6,833 nucleotides of DNA, from assembly GCA_016200955.1 (NCBI GenBank), contig JACQDU010000653.1, positions 1-6,833 on the forward strand, in the 5' to 3' direction. The translations under genes were made by a program, and so were the position numbers. This document shows, one piece after another, positions 1 through 6,478 of the stretch. Origin of the DNA: a bacterium. GTDB taxonomy: Bacteria > Planctomycetota > J058 > JACQDU01. The notes below the pieces were generated by a model. The model worked only from the letters and a program-made list of their open reading frames with translations, did not search any database and was not told the origin of the DNA. The number at the start of each line of letters is the position of its first letter. Position 1 is the first letter of the stretch.

Positions 1-1
1 C

Positions 2-541
2 CTCCTCACGATCATCAACGAAAGGAAGACGTATCAGGACGGACGTCCCGTCCCCGTGAACCTCGTCATGCTCTTCGCCGCGACGAACCGCGTCCCCGAG
101 TTCGAGGAGCTCGCCGCCCTGCGCGACCGTTTCGCGCTCAAGGCGGAGTCGACGCCGGTCAAGGACCAGCACTTCGAGGAGCTCCTCGAGAAGGGCGTCG
201 CGAACGAGCTCGACAAGGCGCTGAACCGCCGCCCCTGGGAGGGGATCGCGAGCCTGGACGACTTCCTGAAGCTCAAGCGGTACCTCGACTGCGTCATGGC
301 CGGGATCGCGGAGGGCGCGCCCGCGTCGCGCGGCGACGTCGAGGGAGCCGACGCGCCGATCGCGCGCGACCGGAAGCGCTACTTCCCCGACGACGTCTAC
401 GATCTCTTCAAGCGGATCATCCGCACGCTCGAGCGAGAGGACCGGGTCGTCGTCTCCGACCGGAAGGTCGTGAAGCTCTACCGCCTCGTGCGAGCGCGCG
501 CCTTCCTCTTCCACGGCGGCGCCGCGCGCAAGGAGCGTTCA
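2..541 (+). CDS. MoxR/RavA-family AAA+ ATPase, C-terminal part (5' end outside window; frame lost at about 535-541)
   Basis: This is the C-terminal part of a MoxR-type AAA+ ATPase, a chaperone-like cytoplasmic motor usually paired with a von Willebrand A protein. About 178 residues are readable before the frame breaks. Seen in order: LLTIINERKTYQDG (residues 1-14), the segment before sensor 1 typical of MoxR proteins; LFAATNR (24-30) with the sensor-1 Asn; a DRF arginine-finger motif (42-44); then the helical lid with VSDRK near 151-155, whose Arg fits sensor 2. Walker A and B lie outside the window. The frame stays open to a stop at 1055-1057, but after about 538 it becomes Arg/Ser-rich and is the shadow of the WD40 frame. 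The last lid helices usual in RavA-like proteins are not seen after the HGG motif. The family call is firm; where the protein ends is uncertain. Confidence 0.8.
533..541 (+). other. Apparent frameshift joining the AAA+ and WD40 reading frames
   Basis: Upstream, the frame with codons starting at 2 carries AAA+ motifs and G/C-ending codons up to the GAG at 533-535. From 538 (TTC) or 541 (ACC) the frame starting at 625 takes over: 27 of its 28 codons from 541 to 624 end in G or C, against about 16 of 29 in the old frame. Restoring one base here, for example a G giving GAG GCG TTC, would join both parts into one uninterrupted protein. No stop lies in the WD40 frame between the junction and 2365. 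A base-calling or assembly indel, a true mutation, a small deletion or programmed slippage are all possible. There is no long homopolymer slip site. Confidence 0.6.
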
Positions 542-624
542 CCGAGGAGCGCCCCGTCTCGACGGACTTCCCGCCGCAGACGAAGAGCTTCCGCGAGAGC
601 AAGACGACTCGCCTGGGCGCGGTC

Positions 625-2367
625 ATGGGCGGCTACGCCTGGCGCCACGCGTCCGCCGTCTACGCGGTCCAGTTCTCTCCCGACGGGAAGACGGCGCTCT
701 CCTCCAGCTGGGACCAGACGATCAAGATCTGGGACCTCGCGACGGGAGACGAGGTCTCGACCCTCGCGCGGCACGGAGGGCCGGTGCGCACGGCGCGCTT
801 CCTGGGAGACGGCTCGCGCCTCCTTTCGGGGAGCGACGACAAGATGCTGCGAGTCTGGGACCTCTCGTCGGGGGCAGTCCTCCGCCGGCTCGAGGGCCAC
901 ACGAACGGAGTCCTCGACGTCGCCGTCTCCCGGGACGGCAAGCGCGCCCTCTCGCTCTCCGACGAGGGAGACACGAGAGACGACCGGAAGGTCCGCTTCT
1001 GGAACCTCGAGTCGGGGAAGCTCCTCCGGACGCTCGAGACGCCGGAGTACGCCGTGAAGTCGATCGCCCTCTCTCCCGACGGGAAGCGCGCGATCACGGC
1101 GAGCTGCGGCGAGAGGAACACGCTCTGGGACCTCGCGACCGGCGACGCCCTCGCGACCCTGCCCGGGCACCTCGAGACCGTGCACGCCGTCGCCTTCTCT
1201 CCCGACGGAACGCGCGCGATCACGGCGGGGTTCGACAGGAAGGTCCTCCTCTGGGACCTGCCCGTCTCGGGGAAAGGCGACGGGAGCGCGGTGATCGTGC
1301 GCACGATCGAGGGCCACGAGAAGGACGTGGGCTGCGTCTCGTTCTCTCCCGACGGCAAGCGCGCGCTCTCCGGGAGCGAGGACGAGACGATCAGGCTCTG
1401 GGACCTCGAGTCGGGGAAGGAGCTCGGGCCCTCGCGCGGGCACCGCGCGTGCGTCGCGTCCGTCGCGATCTCTCCGGACGGGAAGCACGTCCTCACGGGA
1501 AGCCGCGACAAGACGGCGAGGCTCTGGGACACCGCGGGCGTCGAGAGCCAGACCTTCACGGGGCACGCGGGCACCGTCTGCGCGGTCGCGTTCGAGACGA
1601 ACCAGCGCGGCCTCCTCTACACGATCGCCACGGGATGCCGCGACGAGGTCCTGCGAGGCTGGTGGTGGGGAAGCGCCCCGGGCGAGGACGACTGCCTCCA
1701 CGTCTCCGGCCCGCCTCGCAAGGGGAGCAACCCGGCGAGCCCTCCCGACAGCAACGTGGTCATGGCGAAGTCGGCGAAGCTGCGCCGCGAGATCGCGCTC
1801 CTCACGCGGCCGAACGAGAGCGACGTCTTCTTCCTGGACTTCCAGGTGAACGCTCCGGCTCGGCCCATGAGCGGCCACAAGGGCGTGATCTCGTCCGCGG
1901 TCTCGCTCGACGGGAGCGCCGCGCTCACGGGGAGCTCCGACGGGACGATCAAGCTCTGGGACCTCGCGGACGGGACGTGCAGCGAGACGCTCCACGGTCA
2001 CGAGCAGGGCGTCTGGGCCCTCGCCTTCTCGCCCGACGGAGAGCTCGCCCTCTCCGGCGACGCGACGGGCGCGGTCAAGCTCTGGGACATCGAGACGCGC
2101 ACGCTCAGGAAGACGTTCGCCGCGCACACGGATGCCGTTCGCGCCTTCGCCTTCTCCCCCGACTCGAAGCGCGCGCTCTCGGGGGCTCACGACCGGACGA
2201 TCCGGCTCTGGGACACGGCGACGGGAGACCTGCTCGACACGATCGACCTCCGCTCGAGCACCGACCACGTACGCGCGCTCGCCTTCTCGCCCGACGGCAG
2301 CTTCTTCGTCGCCGGGACGAGCCGCGGCCTCGCGCTCCGCGTCGACTTCAAGCCGGAGAAGAAGTAG
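625..2367 (+). CDS. WD40-repeat protein (probable propeller part of an AAA-WD40 fusion)
   Basis: These 580 residues consist almost entirely of WD40 repeats, a beta-propeller scaffold for protein-protein contacts. Thirteen units can be counted, starting near residues 8, 50, 92, 140, 182, 231, 273, 314, about 375, 418, 459, 501 and 547. Most show the core GH..V..V.FSPDGK.AL.GS.D.TI.LWDL, with the Trp-Asp pair at the end of strand c. Unit 8 is aberrant: it has a GWWWG run and a long polar insertion, followed by a degenerate ninth unit ending in VFFLDF. Thirteen or fourteen blades would suit two stacked propellers. There is no signal peptide. ATG 625 is the only usual start in this frame near the repeats, but it has no clear ribosome binding site, and coding bias extends back to about 539. 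The protein is therefore probably the C-terminal half of the preceding AAA+ gene. If separate, it is a cytoplasmic scaffold of unknown partner. Confidence 0.88.
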   Translation: MGGYAWRHASAVYAVQFSPDGKTALSSSWDQTIKIWDLATGDEVSTLARHGGPVRTARFLGDGSRLLSGSDDKMLRVWDLSSGAVLRRLEGHTNGVLDVAVSRDGKRALSLSDEGDTRDDRKVRFWNLESGKLLRTLETPEYAVKSIALSPDGKRAITASCGERNTLWDLATGDALATLPGHLETVHAVAFSPDGTRAITAGFDRKVLLWDLPVSGKGDGSAVIVRTIEGHEKDVGCVSFSPDGKRALSGSEDETIRLWDLESGKELGPSRGHRACVASVAISPDGKHVLTGSRDKTARLWDTAGVESQTFTGHAGTVCAVAFETNQRGLLYTIATGCRDEVLRGWWWGSAPGEDDCLHVSGPPRKGSNPASPPDSNVVMAKSAKLRREIALLTRPNESDVFFLDFQVNAPARPMSGHKGVISSAVSLDGSAALTGSSDGTIKLWDLADGTCSETLHGHEQGVWALAFSPDGELALSGDATGAVKLWDIETRTLRKTFAAHTDAVRAFAFSPDSKRALSGAHDRTIRLWDTATGDLLDTIDLRSSTDHVRALAFSPDGSFFVAGTSRGLALRVDFKPEKK

Positions 2368-2414
2368 CGGGAGGCGACCTGGAGCTCGGTCGACGAGCCC
2401 GTCGTGACGAGGAT

Positions 2415-2438
2415 GCTGTTCGAGCGAGGCCGAACAGC
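2415..2438 (+). terminator. Perfect 8-bp hairpin after the WD40 gene; terminator or leader structure
   Basis: GCTGTTCG (2415-2422) and CGAACAGC (2431-2438) form a perfect inverted repeat with an 8-base loop. It lies 48 bases after the WD40 stop and 88 bases before the lipoprotein start. No run of T follows, so it is not a textbook intrinsic terminator. It could end the WD40 transcript, or lie in the leader of the lipoprotein gene. A competing pairing with downstream sequence is reported as a finding. Confidence 0.4.
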
Positions 2439-2511
2439 GGCGATTCTCCCCGCGGCTCGCTCCGCTCGCCCGGGGTGGACGCGCGCGCGTTCACGCCGTA
2501 TGGTCGAGATC

Positions 2512-2519
2512 AAGGAAGG
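2512..2519 (+). promoter_or_regulatory. Ribosome binding site fixing the GTG start of the lipoprotein
   Basis: AAGGAAGG lies six bases before GTG 2526. It chooses this start within a frame that is open far upstream, and the choice is confirmed by the signal sequence and lipobox that follow directly. Confidence 0.75.
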
Positions 2520-2525
2520 TGTCTC

Positions 2526-3335
2526 GTGAACCGAGGGAGCGCCGCCGCTCTCGCGTTGCTGGTCGCCGTGGCTCTCCTCGTCCTCGTTGGCTGTCCGGAC
2601 AAGCCCGCTCCTCCGACTCCGATCACGCCGTCGAGCACGACGCAGGCTCCCGCGACGACGGCTCCCGGCACGGCTTCGCCGCCGACGACGCCGGTCGCGT
2701 CGGGACCGCCCGGCTCGCTCTCGGGGAGGATCCTCGCGCCCAAGGCCACTCCGGCGGCGCTCGTCTCGACGGAGGGCAAGGACGTAGAGGTGTGCGGGAA
2801 GGAACACGACCCGCGCTCCGTGCTCTTGGCCAAGGACGGCGCTCTCGAGAACGCCGTCGTTTACCTCAAGGGAGTCAAGGCTCCCGCGAACTGGCCCGAC
2901 AAGTCGAAGACGTACGACGTCACGAACAAGGGATGTCACTTCGAGCCCCGCATCTCGATCGTGCCCGCCGGCGTGCCGATCGGCTTCGTGAGCTCCGATC
3001 CGGTCCTCCACAACATCAAGACGGTGTCGACGCAGAACGACCCCTTCAACCAGAGCGTCTCCGGGAGCAACCGCCTCGAGCACACGTTCGAGAAGGCCGA
3101 GATCATGTCGCTCGGCTGCTCCGTGCATCCCTTCATGGGAGGCGTGCTCGTCGTGACGGACCACCCGTGGTACGCGCTCACGGACTCGACCGGCGTCTAC
3201 AAGCTCGATGCGATCCCGCCGGGGACCTACAAGCTCTTCGTGTGGCACGAGAAGCTCGGAAAGGCCGTCCCCGCGGGCACTCCCGTGACGATCGCACCCG
3301 GCGCGGCGGCGACGCTCGACGTGAAATTCGAGTAA
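2526..3335 (+). CDS. Cupredoxin-like lipoprotein with C-terminal carboxypeptidase-regulatory-like domain
   Basis: This 269-residue exported protein probably binds copper and may carry electrons at the cell envelope. It starts with a positive N-terminus, a hydrophobic stretch (residues 7-21) and a lipobox-like LVGC, so Cys23 should be lipidated. Residues 24-62 are a Pro/Thr/Ser-rich linker. The cupredoxin region (about 65-212) contains LHNI (His162) and GCSVHPFMGG (Cys198, His201, Met204), which match the His, Cys, His, Met ligands of type 1 copper sites. Cys90 and Cys137 are further conserved-looking cysteines. The tail DSTGVYKLDAIPPGTYKLFV (220-239), followed by WHEKLG, resembles the regulatory-like beta domain found in proteins annotated as methylamine-utilization or plastocyanin-like. 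It is preceded by its own ribosome binding site and converges on the dehydrogenase gene with only 16 bases between stops. The redox partner is unknown. Confidence 0.87.
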   Translation: MNRGSAAALALLVAVALLVLVGCPDKPAPPTPITPSSTTQAPATTAPGTASPPTTPVASGPPGSLSGRILAPKATPAALVSTEGKDVEVCGKEHDPRSVLLAKDGALENAVVYLKGVKAPANWPDKSKTYDVTNKGCHFEPRISIVPAGVPIGFVSSDPVLHNIKTVSTQNDPFNQSVSGSNRLEHTFEKAEIMSLGCSVHPFMGGVLVVTDHPWYALTDSTGVYKLDAIPPGTYKLFVWHEKLGKAVPAGTPVTIAPGAAATLDVKFE

Positions 3336-3351
3336 GCCGGCGTCCGCCGTC

Positions 3352-4986
3352 TCAGAGCGAAGGCGCTCTCCCCTTGAGCGAGAGGCGCGCCGCGGCGTCG
3401 GCCTCGGGAGAGTCCGGGCCCTCGCGCTCGGCCGCCTCGAGGACGAGAGCGGTCTCGAGCGAGCGCGCGAGGTTGTCCGCGAGAGCGCGCGCTCCTCTCG
3501 GCACGTCGCCCTCGCCGCGAGCGAGGTCCGCCAGGCCCGAGCGCGCGCGGCCGAGGAGACGAGAGGTCCGATCCCTCGCGTCCGAGAGAGCGGCGAGCGT
3601 CGAGCCCTCGAGCGCCCGCGAGGCTCGCTCGAGGAGAGCCTCGTGCGCTCCCTCCGCGCGGGCGGCGCGGGCGAGGTCGAGGACGAGGACGTTCGTCGTG
3701 CCCTCCCAGATCGGGAGGACCTGCGCGTCGCGCAGGAGTCGCGGGAGCGAGCCGTCCTCGATGTAGCCGTTCCCTCCGTGCATCTCGATCGCCTCGCTCG
3801 CGCAGGCGACGGCGACCTTCGCCGTGAAGAGTTTCACGAGAGGCGTGAGGCCGCGGAGGAGTCTCCGCGCGGCCTCGTCGCGCCGCCCCGCGCGCTCCGC
3901 CGCGTCGGCGCGGTCGAGCGCGTGCACTCCCTCGAAGGTCAGGAGGAGCGCTCCCGCGCGCTCGGCGTCGAGCTCGAGGAGAGTCTCTCGCGCGAGCGCG
4001 TGGTCCGAGACGGCTCGCCCGAACGACTTCCGTTGCGTCGCGTAGCTCCACGCCTCGATCGCCGAGCGAGCGCAGATCGCCGCGGAGCCGATCGCGTTGT
4101 AGAGGCGCGAGAGGTTCAGCATCTCCGCCATCTGCTTGAAACCCGCGTCCACGGGCCCGACGAGATGGGCGCGCGCTCCTTGGAGCTCGACCTCGCCCGT
4201 GGGCATGGAGCGGACGCCGAGCTTCTCTTTGAGGCGCCGGATGCTCACGGTCGCGGCGCGGTCCTTCTCATCTTTCCTGAGGAGGAAGAGCCCGAGCCCG
4301 CGCGTCCCCGCGGGAGCGCCGTCCGGCCGCGCGAGCACGAGAGCTCGCTCGGCGTCGACGTTCGAGCAGAACCACTTCTCTCCCGTGAGACGCCAGGAGT
4401 CACCGTCGCGCGCGGCGCGCGTCGTCGAGGCGCCGACGTCGCTCCCTCCCTGCTTCTCGGTCAGGAACATGGCGCCCGTGCACCGCGCGCGCGTGTCGAG
4501 AAACGAGAGCGCGCGCACGTCGGCCTCGAAGCCGCCCGCGCGCTCGAGGACGCGCGCGGCGCCGTCGGTCATGCAGAGAGGGCAGAACAGGCCGCACTCC
4601 GCCATCCCGAACAGGAAGCCGAGCCCGAACGACGCCGCGTGGAGGGCGAGCGGATGCTCCTTCCGGTTCTTCTCGTCGTACTTGAGCGCGACGGCGCCGG
4701 AGCCGTACGCGATCTCCTCCATGCGACGGTACGAGACGTCGTAGCGGACGAGGTCGAGCCGCTCGCCGCGCGCGTCGAACGGCACGTGCTCGGGCGAGCG
4801 CCGGTCGGCGATCCAGGCGAGCTCCTGGACCTCCTCGCCGCACGCGCGGCCCATGGCCTCGAGCCGGGGCCTCGCCCACGCGAGGTCCTCGGGCGCGAGC
4901 CTCCGCGCGAGGTGTCTCGAGAGGAGCCCCTCTCGCTCGAAGTAGGAGCCGCGGTCCACGGGAGGGATCGGGTTCGGTGCGCTCAC
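3352..4986 (-). CDS. AidB-like acyl-CoA dehydrogenase family protein
   Basis: This 544-residue protein belongs to the FAD-dependent acyl-CoA dehydrogenases, which oxidise acyl-CoA thioesters to enoyl-CoA in the cytoplasm and pass electrons to ETF. The N-terminal region (about 1-130), with [20 protein letters not shown] (70-89), resembles AidB-type members more than short-chain enzymes. The middle domain has [15 protein letters not shown] (174-188) and [10 protein letters not shown] (200-209), the flavin-binding strands. The C-terminal helical domain has [11 protein letters not shown] (401-411) and PIWEGTTNV (425-433), whose Glu428 sits where many family members keep the catalytic base. An Arg/Ala-rich helical extension fills 440-544. 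GTG 4986 is chosen because it overlaps the P-II stop as GTGA and has GAGGAG eight bases upstream; the frame is open far beyond it. Substrate is unknown, and a non-beta-oxidation role as proposed for AidB is possible. Confidence 0.9.
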   Translation of the reverse strand: MSAPNPIPPVDRGSYFEREGLLSRHLARRLAPEDLAWARPRLEAMGRACGEEVQELAWIADRRSPEHVPFDARGERLDLVRYDVSYRRMEEIAYGSGAVALKYDEKNRKEHPLALHAASFGLGFLFGMAECGLFCPLCMTDGAARVLERAGGFEADVRALSFLDTRARCTGAMFLTEKQGGSDVGASTTRAARDGDSWRLTGEKWFCSNVDAERALVLARPDGAPAGTRGLGLFLLRKDEKDRAATVSIRRLKEKLGVRSMPTGEVELQGARAHLVGPVDAGFKQMAEMLNLSRLYNAIGSAAICARSAIEAWSYATQRKSFGRAVSDHALARETLLELDAERAGALLLTFEGVHALDRADAAERAGRRDEAARRLLRGLTPLVKLFTAKVAVACASEAIEMHGGNGYIEDGSLPRLLRDAQVLPIWEGTTNVLVLDLARAARAEGAHEALLERASRALEGSTLAALSDARDRTSRLLGRARSGLADLARGEGDVPRGARALADNLARSLETALVLEAAEREGPDSPEADAAARLSLKGRAPSL

Positions 4987-5330
4987 GTCTTCGACTCCTC
5001 GAGAGAGAACGCCGCGTCCGTCGCGCGGACGTCCTGGATGAGGATCTTGCCGTCTCCGATCCTCCCCGTGCGCGCGGCCTGGGAGACGGCCGCGATGATC
5101 TTCTCCTGGTCGAACGCCGAGGCCGTGAACTCGAGGCGCACCTTCGGGAGGAAGGTGATCGAGTACTCGCTTCCCTCGTAGAGCTCGAGGTGGCCCTTCT
5201 GCCGGCCGTAGCCGCGGCACTCGGAGATCACGAGCTCCCGCGCTCCGAGCGGGGCGAGCGCGCGGACGACGTCGTCCGTCTTGAACGGCTTCACGATCAC
5301 GGTGAAGCGCTTGAGCGGGAGCGAATCCAC
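4983..5330 (-). CDS. P-II family signalling protein (GlnB/GlnK-like) with degenerate C-loop
   Basis: This 115-residue protein is a P-II family member; these are trimeric cytoplasmic sensors of 2-oxoglutarate and ATP/ADP that control targets through a flexible T-loop. Seen: [13 protein letters not shown] (9-21); the T-loop [17 protein letters not shown] (40-56), with Gln44 and Tyr56 aligning to E. coli GlnB Gln39 and Tyr51; FLPK with Lys63 matching Lys58; and the B-loop TGRIGDGKI (88-96). The usual C-terminal RIRTGE is absent: the end reads [15 protein letters not shown] (101-115), so the arginines matching Arg101 and Arg103 of E. coli are missing. GTG 5330 is the only usual start before an in-frame stop at 5343-5345, but its ribosome site is weak. 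It is the first gene of a pair with the acyl-CoA dehydrogenase; no amtB or glnA is in view. The family is certain, the regulated target is not. Confidence 0.92.
   Translation of the reverse strand: MDSLPLKRFTVIVKPFKTDDVVRALAPLGARELVISECRGYGRQKGHLELYEGSEYSITFLPKVRLEFTASAFDQEKIIAAVSQAARTGRIGDGKILIQDVRATDAAFSLEESKT
4995..5000 (-). promoter_or_regulatory. Ribosome binding site for the dehydrogenase inside the P-II gene
   Basis: On the - strand GAGGAG lies within the last codons of the P-II gene, eight bases before GTG 4986. Together with the GTGA stop/start overlap it points to translational coupling of the two genes. Confidence 0.7.
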
Positions 5331-5420
5331 GGGCGCGCCATGTTACTCGAAGCCGGGCTCGTTTCCGGGAGCAGGAAAAACGCGGCTCCGTGATAACCTC
5401 ACGTCGCTGGTCCTGGATCG

Positions 5421-5430
5421 GGAGAAGGAG
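5421..5430 (+). promoter_or_regulatory. Ribosome binding site for the exported repeat-tail protein
   Basis: GGAGAAGGAG ends six bases before ATG 5437 and selects this start over the longer open frame that runs back to 5281 across the P-II gene on the other strand. Confidence 0.7.
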
Positions 5431-5436
5431 CCGGAC

Positions 5437-6399
5437 ATGGAGCTTCGCCTCTCCTCGGGCGCCGTCTTCTGCGCGCTCGCCCTCGCGCTCGCGGCGCCCG
5501 TGCTCCGGGCCGACGACCGCGAGGACGAGGCCGCGAAGCCTCACGAGCTCAAGCTCATGCTCGCGGCCGCGGTCGGCCAGGAGGAGCGGCTCGTCTACGA
5601 CGTCTCCCGGCAAGTCGCGGGAGCCGGCGGGCGCAGCGACTCGATCGACCTCACGATCCTGAGGAAGATCGAGGCGGTCGACGACGGCCTCGCCTCGCGC
5701 GAGCAGCTCACGATCGAGAAGCTCCTGTTCAATGGCGAGGAACCGAAGCTCCCGATCTCGACGGTGCCCGTGATCCGCCCGAGCAAGTCGCGGCAAGCGA
5801 CGATCGCTCCCGGCGGCCCGGACGTGCAGCAGGAGGACCCGGACGACGCCGACGGCGCGGACTCCGAGGGGATCGCCATGCTCCGCCGCGACCCCGACGG
5901 CCTCGCGCGCGCGCTCGCTCCCGCGGGCGCGAAGAAGACGGGCGAGGAGTGGAAGCCGGACCTCGCCTCTCTCCTCCTCATCCTCGGGCCGGCCAAGGGG
6001 ACGCTCGTCGTCGAGAGCTCGAAGGGGAGCGTGAAGCTCGCATCGTGGAAGAGGGTCGACGCGACACCGTGGGCCGAGCTCTCGTTCGAGGCGACGATCC
6101 ACTACACGCGCGGCGAGGACAAGAAGACGATCCACGAGATCAAGGTGAGCGGCAAGCTCGAGGGCGCCGCCGACGGCTCGGCTCCTCCGTCGAAGGAGGA
6201 GCTGGGCCTCGAAGCCACGGTCGTGGGCAGCGATTCCAAGAGAACGCTGACGGCCAAGCTCGACCGCACCCTCGTGAACGCCGGCAAGAAGCCCGAGGAG
6301 AGCGCCGAGCCCAGGAAGAAGGACGAGAAGCCGGCCGAGAAGAAGCCCGACGAGAAAAAGCCAGACGAGAAGAAGCCCGACGAGCGCGAGCCTTTCTAG
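5437..6399 (+). CDS. Exported protein of unknown function with Lys/Pro/Asp/Glu repeat tail
   Basis: This 320-residue protein is not recognised. It opens with a signal peptide (hydrophobic residues 9-23, likely cut after LRA at 25), so it should be exported. There is no lipobox and no second membrane segment. The body (about 36-295) alternates beta-strand-like segments with acidic, low-complexity loops such as [17 protein letters not shown] (129-145). The C-terminal half, with [14 protein letters not shown] and [14 protein letters not shown], reads like a beta-rich domain. A charged tail holds three copies of EKKPD (301-315). The order of elements recalls uncharacterised secreted planctomycete-type proteins with a strand-rich barrel, but that is only an impression. 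The gene is divergent from the P-II gene, with 106 bases between starts, and converges on the protease gene. Its extra upstream frame (5281-5436) is not used. Confidence 0.75.
   Translation: MELRLSSGAVFCALALALAAPVLRADDREDEAAKPHELKLMLAAAVGQEERLVYDVSRQVAGAGGRSDSIDLTILRKIEAVDDGLASREQLTIEKLLFNGEEPKLPISTVPVIRPSKSRQATIAPGGPDVQQEDPDDADGADSEGIAMLRRDPDGLARALAPAGAKKTGEEWKPDLASLLLILGPAKGTLVVESSKGSVKLASWKRVDATPWAELSFEATIHYTRGEDKKTIHEIKVSGKLEGAADGSAPPSKEELGLEATVVGSDSKRTLTAKLDRTLVNAGKKPEESAEPRKKDEKPAEKKPDEKKPDEKKPDEREPF
6337..6381 (+). repeat. Three tandem 15-bp units encoding EKKPD
   Basis: Units at 6337-6351, 6352-6366 and 6367-6381 follow GAGAAGAAGCCCGAC. The first and third are identical and the second differs at two third-codon positions. 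They sit in frame at the C-terminus of the exported protein, and imperfect related units flank them. Such a tract can change length by slippage. Confidence 0.85.
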
Positions 6400-6415
6400 G
6401 CCCTCTCCTTCGCCC

Positions 6416-6442
6416 CTCGCTCAGAGACCGAGCTGACGCGAG
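6416..6442. terminator. Hairpin between convergent genes, possible bidirectional terminator
   Basis: CTCGCTCAG (6416-6424) pairs with CTGACGCGAG (6433-6442) across an 8-base loop, giving nine pairs with one bulged base. It lies in the 79-base gap between the stop of the exported protein and the stop of the protease. Neither strand shows a T run after the stem, so factor-independent termination is uncertain. Confidence 0.35.
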
Positions 6443-6478
6443 ACTCCGAGGTCGATGGCCCCTCCGAGATCGTCTGCT

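Noticed and set aside
542..1057. Continuation of the AAA+ frame to a stop at 1055-1057
   Set aside because: The product turns Arg/Ser/Thr-rich and third positions lose their G/C bias, while the WD40 frame over the same bases is clearly coding.
478..2268. Long open frame of 596 codons on the - strand opposite the WD40 gene
   Set aside because: Its product is a low-complexity Arg/Glu/Val/Pro mixture with repeats mirroring the WD40 DNA repeats. It is an antisense shadow caused by high GC.
1449..2525. Upstream extension of the lipoprotein frame across the WD40 gene
   Set aside because: It is a shadow of the WD40 frame. The signal sequence, lipobox and ribosome site place the real start at 2526.
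3338..3349. Small palindrome CGGC-GTCC-GCCG between the convergent lipoprotein and dehydrogenase genes
   Set aside because: A four-pair stem without a T run is expected by chance at this GC content; not enough to call a terminator.
3643..5181. Open + strand frame of 512 codons opposite the dehydrogenase
   Set aside because: Low-complexity composition without recognisable motifs; the - strand frame carries full acyl-CoA dehydrogenase motifs.
5339..5341. ATG on the - strand just upstream of the P-II start
   Set aside because: It is in a different frame from the P-II gene, so it cannot start that protein.
5392..5397. GATAAC as a -10 element for the exported protein gene
   Set aside because: It matches four of six consensus bases but no -35 element lies at a suitable distance; too weak to annotate.
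4987..6135. Upstream extension of the dehydrogenase frame across the P-II and exported-protein genes
   Set aside because: The translation there is an Arg/Glu-rich shadow. Homology begins right after GTG 4986, which overlaps the P-II stop.
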